Shown: positions 59,728 through 64,000 of the stretch, piece after piece
Position numbering within the stretch: the first letter of the stretch is position 1
Layout of the letters: every line of letters begins with the position of its first letter
Source of the DNA: Halomonas sp. 'Soap Lake #6'
GTDB taxonomy: Bacteria; Pseudomonadota; Gammaproteobacteria; Pseudomonadales; Halomonadaceae
Assembly (NCBI RefSeq): GCF_003031405.1
Contig: NZ_CP020469.1
Span: 1,798,001 to 1,862,000, forward strand
Length of the DNA stretch: 64,000 bases
Reading direction: 5' to 3'
The notes under the pieces: generated by a model
The model's database searches: none
Told to the model about the DNA's origin: nothing
What the model saw: the letters and a program-made list of their open reading frames with translations, nothing else
Made by a program: the position numbers and the translations under genes

Positions 59728-59741
59728 GAAACAGGTGTTTA
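59728..59741. promoter_or_regulatory. Candidate PsrA box (autoregulatory)
   Basis: GAAACAGGTGTTTA fits the reported PsrA pattern (G/C)AAAC-N2-4-GTTT(G/C) apart from the last base. It overlaps the palindrome TGTTTAAAACA and sits just upstream of psrA. Confidence 0.5.
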
Positions 59742-59918
59742 AAACATCGCAAAATACTATGCCATAACCCTTCTAGTCTCAATCCTTTATGTGGTCACCA
59801 TGGGTTGCTGCCAGTAATTAAATTCTTAAATAATTCAAACACACACCCAGTCACACACGCACCATCGAGGGCTCATTATCAGGCTAATCTTTAGCCATGT
59901 ACTGGACAGAGGAACATA

Positions 59919-59934
59919 CTGTATACTTAAACAC
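59919..59934. promoter_or_regulatory. LexA (SOS) box upstream of lexA
   Basis: CTGTATACTTAAACAC has the CTGT-N8-ACAG form with one change in the right half (ACAC). It lies 52 bases before lexA, overlapping a possible -10 TATACT at 59922, so it probably mediates autoregulation. Confidence 0.75.
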
Positions 59935-59986
59935 ATACTGATTAGCCGACATGTAGTTACTGTCATTTCATATTTTGGAGCTTGGT

Positions 59987-60664
59987 ATGTCGCGTCCACT
60001 AACAGCACGCCAGCAGCACGTTTTTGATTTTATCGTTAAAACAATGGGTGAATTTGGCTACCCACCTACTCGAGCGGAAATCGCTAAAGCACTCGGATTC
60101 CGCTCTCCCAATGCTGCCGAGGAGCATCTGCGCGCATTAGAGCGCAAAGGTGCTATTCGTATTATTCGCAATACATCGCGCGGTATTCGCCTGCCCAATC
60201 AAGAAGCCCAAGAGGTGAATGACACTACCGCGCCACAGCCCATCTCCTCGACTGAAGTTCTGCCTAACGGCTTACCAGTGATTGGAGAGGTTGCTGCTGG
60301 CAGCCCAATCCTGGCGGCTGAACACATTGACCGCTACTGCCCACTACCAGCGGAATACTTTACGCCAAAAGCAGACTATCTACTCCGTGTGCGAGGCCTC
60401 TCAATGAAAGACGTCGGCATACTGGAAGGGGATTTACTTGCGGTACACCGTACTGATCGAGTGCGCGACGGACAAATAGTCGTCGCTCGTCTAGAAGATG
60501 AAGTTACTGTTAAGCGCTTCAAGCGCCAAGGACATCTAGTCACCTTAGTCGCTGAAAATGCTGACTTTGCACCAATTGAAATTGACCTGCGCACTCAACA
60601 GCTGGACATCGAAGGTGTCGGCGTAGGTGTTATACGCGGCGGGAACGGTCAGGCATTAGGCTAG
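59987..60664 (+). CDS. lexA: SOS-response repressor LexA
   Basis: LexA represses DNA-damage genes until RecA stimulates its self-cleavage. The 225-residue protein has the winged-helix domain ([28 protein letters not shown]), the cleavage site Ala104-Gly105 (VAAGSP), and the catalytic dyad Ser139 ([10 protein letters not shown]) and Lys176 ([10 protein letters not shown]). ATG 59987 follows TTGGAG with six bases spacing. It lies divergent from psrA. Confidence 0.97.
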   Translation: MSRPLTARQQHVFDFIVKTMGEFGYPPTRAEIAKALGFRSPNAAEEHLRALERKGAIRIIRNTSRGIRLPNQEAQEVNDTTAPQPISSTEVLPNGLPVIGEVAAGSPILAAEHIDRYCPLPAEYFTPKADYLLRVRGLSMKDVGILEGDLLAVHRTDRVRDGQIVVARLEDEVTVKRFKRQGHLVTLVAENADFAPIEIDLRTQQLDIEGVGVGVIRGGNGQALG

Positions 60665-60702
60665 GCACATATGTGCGCACCCATAAAACTCGGCCTAGCA
60701 CT

Positions 60703-61374
60703 CTATTGAGAGTCGATATAGCGGTGGTCATTGAACGTGGCCACCCAATTGGGGTGGTATACCAGTAAAATACTTAACAGCATACCCGTTAGAAAGGCTT
60801 CAGAAGGCATCAAAAGCGGCAGAAAGCGCGCATACTCCTGAGCCAGGTAAACAGCCTCTGGGTCGGTTCCTGCAGCTACGATCAAGAGCACTGTGACTAA
60901 CCCACTCCCCAAAGTGGCCAGCGCGGCACCAAAAAAGCCACAGACAAACATAAATACCATTAAATTATCAGGCAACCGCCGATCCACAAGGCGCCAGACC
61001 AAGCCTATAATAAACGCGGGCACAATGCCGGTAACTATGACATTGGCGCCCCACATTACCCAGTCGTTCCGCCCTATCAGCACCATAGCAATATTAACCA
61101 TAACGTTGCTTAGCAGTGCCAACGGCACTTTAAACACCAGTGCCATCAAAACAGTAAACACAAGGTGCAGGGTTAGCCAATCAACCGCCTGGGCACGTAG
61201 CTGCCACATTAGCATGACCGCTAATGTGGCAGCCAACCATCGATGCTGAAGCGCAATGTCATCAATCAGCACTCGCCAAGGACGCAACCACACCACCCAC
61301 CCCAATACACCAAGTGATATTAGCCAAGTAAGCAGCAGCGCCCAAGGTGTAAGAACGCTTTGCGCGAATGACAT
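60703..61374 (-). CDS. CbiM-like integral membrane protein (ECF permease family)
   Basis: The 223-residue protein has six or so membrane segments and the pattern LTLHLVFTVLMALVFKVPLA, which resembles the substrate-specific CbiM-like component of energy-coupling factor transporters for cobalt or nickel. No ATPase or cobalt genes are near, and the canonical N-terminal metal-chelating His is not visible, so substrate and role are uncertain. AGGGGC precedes the ATG. It is convergent with lexA. Confidence 0.75.
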   Translation of the reverse strand: MSFAQSVLTPWALLLTWLISLGVLGWVVWLRPWRVLIDDIALQHRWLAATLAVMLMWQLRAQAVDWLTLHLVFTVLMALVFKVPLALLSNVMVNIAMVLIGRNDWVMWGANVIVTGIVPAFIIGLVWRLVDRRLPDNLMVFMFVCGFFGAALATLGSGLVTVLLIVAAGTDPEAVYLAQEYARFLPLLMPSEAFLTGMLLSILLVYHPNWVATFNDHRYIDSQ

Positions 61375-61392
61375 GGCAGCCCCTAACAGTGA

Positions 61393-62247
61393 TTAGCTGA
61401 ATACAACCGTTTTGTTGCCGTGTATTAAAACACGATCCTCAAGATGCCAACGCAACCCACGCGCAAGCACCGCTTTCTCAACGTCGCGGCCAAAACGCAC
61501 TAAATCAGTAGGCGTATGACAGTGACTTACACGATGGATATCCTGCTCGATGATGGGTCCAGCATCCAGTTCCTCGGTAACGTAGTGACAAGTCGCCCCG
61601 ATCAGCTTTACACCACGCTCATAAGCCTGATGATACGGCTTTGCTCCAGCAAAAGAGGGTAAGAAGCTGTGGTGTATATTAATCACCCGCCCCACATAGC
61701 GTTCACACAGAGCAGGCGGCAAGATTTGCATATAGCGGGCCAGCACTACGCAATCGGCTCTAGCGCCATCAATCTGCGCCTGCACCTTATCAAAGGAGGC
61801 TTGTTTATTCGCTGCATCAACAGGAATGTGGTGATATGGGATGCCATACCATTCAGTCAGTGAGCGCATATCTTCATGATTGGAAATGACACCTACGATA
61901 TCACAGTCCAGTTCACCGGCTTGCCAGCGATACAGTAGATCCACCAGGCAGTGGGACTCTCGCGAGACCATCAGTACAACACGTCGACGCTTTTGCGTAT
62001 CGACTAACGACCACTGCATATTAAACGCCTCTGCAACAGGCTCAAAGGCAGTGCGCAGTGCTTCTGCAGACATTCTCAATGAATCCGCCAAAATCTCGTA
62101 GCGCATAAAAAAACGACCGGTTTCCAGGTCGGAATGCTGGCTGGCTTCAGTAATTGAGCCACCCTGTTGAGCGATAAAACTGGATACACGCGCCACAATA
62201 CCCACTTGGTCTGGGCAGGAAACAACTAATCGATAGTAATGAGACAT
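61393..62247 (-). CDS. purU: Formyltetrahydrofolate deformylase PurU
   Basis: PurU hydrolyses 10-formyl-tetrahydrofolate to formate, which feeds PurT-type purine synthesis. The 284-residue product has an N-terminal ACT domain (YRLVVSCPDQVGIVARVS) and a formyltransferase-like catalytic domain with INIHHSFLPSFAGAKPY, GATCHYV and ELDAGPIIEQD. ATG 62247 is used because it begins at the family N-terminus; a TTG at 62277 extends the frame by ten codons. Confidence 0.94.
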   Translation of the reverse strand: MSHYYRLVVSCPDQVGIVARVSSFIAQQGGSITEASQHSDLETGRFFMRYEILADSLRMSAEALRTAFEPVAEAFNMQWSLVDTQKRRRVVLMVSRESHCLVDLLYRWQAGELDCDIVGVISNHEDMRSLTEWYGIPYHHIPVDAANKQASFDKVQAQIDGARADCVVLARYMQILPPALCERYVGRVINIHHSFLPSFAGAKPYHQAYERGVKLIGATCHYVTEELDAGPIIEQDIHRVSHCHTPTDLVRFGRDVEKAVLARGLRWHLEDRVLIHGNKTVVFS

Positions 62248-62475
62248 TAGATGGTTACTCTTAAATATGCTTAACAAAGTTACTTAATCGCTGCTCTTGA
62301 CGTGTTAAATGGGCACGTTCACTTTCCACTGATTTATACAAAGAGCCACACAACAGACCCACTAGTCTACCGGAAGCTCCTACGCTAAGCACCGGGATGA
62401 GTTGCCTCGGTGATTGTTAGCCGCCCCTGCCTTCCCGTATAGTTAAGATCTTACTTTTTAGGCTCTTCGTGACTA

Positions 62476-64000
62476 ATGCATCCAACACGCGTTCAACTTC
62501 GTCCCCGTCGCCGTCCACCACTACGCCTACTACCGTTAGGCGGGTGCGGTGAGATTGGAATGAATCTGACGCTGTACGGATACGACGATCAATGGATCGC
62601 CGTTGATTGCGGCATGATGATTCGACAAGATTTACCTAATGCTCCGCTACAGGTGCCTAACACGGAAACACTGGAAACACTCAATATCAGGCCCCAAGCG
62701 CTCTTTATTACTCACGGTCATGAGGACCATATCGGTGCCGTTGCATGGCTATGGCCTAAGTGGAACTGCCCGATTTATGCAACCCCTCTCGCCGCGGGCC
62801 TACTGCGTTTAAAATTTGCAGAGCAACAGCTTAGCAGCGCTGCAATTCATATTATTGAGCCCGGTGATGCGTTGCAGCAGGGGCCATTTACACTGCGCTA
62901 CTTGCTACTTACTCATTCCATTCCTGAAAGCTGCGCCATTATGATGATGGCAGGCGACTATCGCATTCTTCATAGCGGTGACTGGAAGCTAGACCCCGAG
63001 CCGCTCATTGGCCCCCCCATGAATGCGGCAAACTTCCGGGCTCTGGCGCCGATCGACTTGCTTGTGGGTGACTCGACCAACGCCCCTATGCCTGGCCACT
63101 CCGGTAGCGAAGGCGATGTGGCCAGAGCACTGGCCAAAACCTTAGAAAAATGCACCGGCCGCGTTGTGGTCTCCTGCTTTGCCAGTAATTTGGCTCGCGT
63201 TCTGGCTATCGGCTTGGCAGCACAGCAGTGTGGCCGCCGTGTAAGCCTCATGGGGCGCTCGATGGAACGCATGGTAAGTGTAGCTAAAGGCCTGGGCTAC
63301 TTAGATAACTTTCCACCGCTGGTGCCACCCCATGATCTTGGCTATTTACCGCCTGAAGAGGTGGTCGTCATTGCCACGGGTAGCCAAGGAGAACCTCGCG
63401 CCGCCTTGCAGCGTTTAGCCCAAGGGCGCCACCCATATATGGATTTAGCGCCTGGCGATAGCGTGATCTTCTCTGCTAAAGCCATACCTGGAAATGAACG
63501 GCCTATCGAGCAACTAAAAAAACGCCTATCTCAGCTTGGTGTTGCTCTTTTTGATGAGATGAATCACCCAGAGCTGCATGCAACGGGCCACCCCGCTCAA
63601 GACGAGCTAAAGAAATTCTATCAGTGGGTCAGGCCAAAATCGCTACTCCCCGTTCATGGGGAAGCACGACATCAGGAAGCGCACCAAGCGCTCGCTGCAT
63701 CATTAGGCATTAATGCCCCTATTGCGCCAATTAACGGCGATATGATTGTTTTCGACAATCAAGGCCTACGCCGCGAGCAGCGCTACCCTCAACCACCCTG
63801 CATTGTTAATCAAAATAGCATTGTCCCTCATCCTGGACTCACTGAGGCAGTTTCCAATGCACGGCGAGGCAGCCTGTTCCTGGCCCTCCCTGTTACCGCT
63901 AGCGAAACAGGCTGGTGGCGTATTGGACGCTTAATGCTTGATGCCAGCAGCACAAGCCCTATAGATGAAGAGAGCTTTAGTGAGTGGCTTGATATGCAGT
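62476..64000 (+). CDS. RNase J-family metallo-beta-lactamase ribonuclease (3' end beyond window)
   Basis: An open frame of 508 codons runs to the window end without a stop. The product begins with a basic tail, then LLPLGGCGEIGMN, and has the metallo-beta-lactamase motif THGHEDHIGA (His80, His82, Asp84, His85), GDWKLD, VGDSTNA, IATGSQGEPRAAL and the C-terminal LLPVHGEARHQ, which are the beta-CASP/RNase J signatures. RNase J degrades RNA from 5' ends and is better known from Gram-positives; here RNA turnover is by family. The ATG at 62476 has no strong ribosome site. Confidence 0.85.
   Translation, partial: MHPTRVQLRPRRRPPLRLLPLGGCGEIGMNLTLYGYDDQWIAVDCGMMIRQDLPNAPLQVPNTETLETLNIRPQALFITHGHEDHIGAVAWLWPKWNCPIYATPLAAGLLRLKFAEQQLSSAAIHIIEPGDALQQGPFTLRYLLLTHSIPESCAIMMMAGDYRILHSGDWKLDPEPLIGPPMNAANFRALAPIDLLVGDSTNAPMPGHSGSEGDVARALAKTLEKCTGRVVVSCFASNLARVLAIGLAAQQCGRRVSLMGRSMERMVSVAKGLGYLDNFPPLVPPHDLGYLPPEEVVVIATGSQGEPRAALQRLAQGRHPYMDLAPGDSVIFSAKAIPGNERPIEQLKKRLSQLGVALFDEMNHPELHATGHPAQDELKKFYQWVRPKSLLPVHGEARHQEAHQALAASLGINAPIAPINGDMIVFDNQGLRREQRYPQPPCIVNQNSIVPHPGLTEAVSNARRGSLFLALPVTASETGWWRIGRLMLDASSTSPIDEESFSEWLDMQ

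Noticed and set aside
62970..63934. Frames on either strand within the RNase J-like gene
   Set aside because: The long open frame from 62476 explains the region, with conserved catalytic motifs; the others are out of frame and have no motifs.

Overview
This 64 kb window looks like a chromosomal core region of a halophilic gammaproteobacterium of the family Halomonadaceae (Halomonas/Vreelandella type). The support is a gammaproteobacterial rRNA operon (16S, tRNA-Ile, tRNA-Ala, 23S, 5S), the Pseudomonas/Halomonas-like psrA-lexA-nagZ neighbourhood, a DUF2789 gene, a cyanide-insensitive-type cydAB oxidase and moderate GC content. I see no CRISPR array, prophage, insertion sequence or plasmid gene. 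Genus assignment is inference from gene content and was not computed.

Layout. 1-6.4 kb: the tail of an unidentified gene, a small lipoprotein, a type II P-type ATPase with atypical ion-site residues, the helicase HrpB and a RutR-like TetR regulator. 6.6-12.7 kb: a tightly overlapping xdhA-xdhB-xdhC-guaD operon for guanine and xanthine catabolism, preceded by a perfect palindromic TetR-type operator. 12.8-18.4 kb: a complete rRNA operon on the minus strand with promoter, boxA elements, a spacer palindrome and terminator. 18.7-27.8 kb: a diheme peroxidase, then a minus-strand cydA-cydB-cydD-cydC block ending in an adenine deaminase gene, and a Na+/Ca2+ exchanger-type antiporter. 27.9-36.7 kb: pqiABC (MCE lipid transport), a helix-hairpin-helix protein, RhlE, an unknown protein, a CynX-type MFS carrier, asparaginase and a DUF2789 protein.

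37-45.4 kb: a TVP38-family membrane protein and a SRPBCC protein on the minus strand, a four-gene operon queC-queE-(two-domain QueD-like)-YkgJ for queuosine precursor synthesis, and then a 1298-residue multidomain regulator with miaE, a tRNA hydroxylase, directly upstream. 45.9-53.2 kb: acnB with a well-formed promoter and terminator, rraA, a membrane glycerophosphodiesterase and gamma-glutamyltransferase. 53.2-64 kb: ppsA with its divergent regulator ppsR, hpt, nagZ, an L,D-transpeptidase, psrA, divergent lexA with an SOS box, a CbiM-like membrane protein, purU, and an RNase J-type protein cut by the window end.

How the genes work together. Purine salvage and breakdown is a recurring theme: adenine deaminase makes hypoxanthine, GuaD makes xanthine, XdhABC oxidises both towards urate, Hpt returns bases to nucleotides and PurU feeds formate to purine synthesis. 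RNA modification and turnover is a second theme (queCE, miaE, rhlE, hrpB, rraA, RNase J-like). Most of the window is ordinary housekeeping sequence. The items most worth a second look are the large regulator beside miaE, the two-domain QueD-like protein, the P-type ATPase lacking calcium-ligand residues, the operator in front of xdhA, the half-site cluster at pqiA and the long palindrome between the two rRNA-operon tRNAs.
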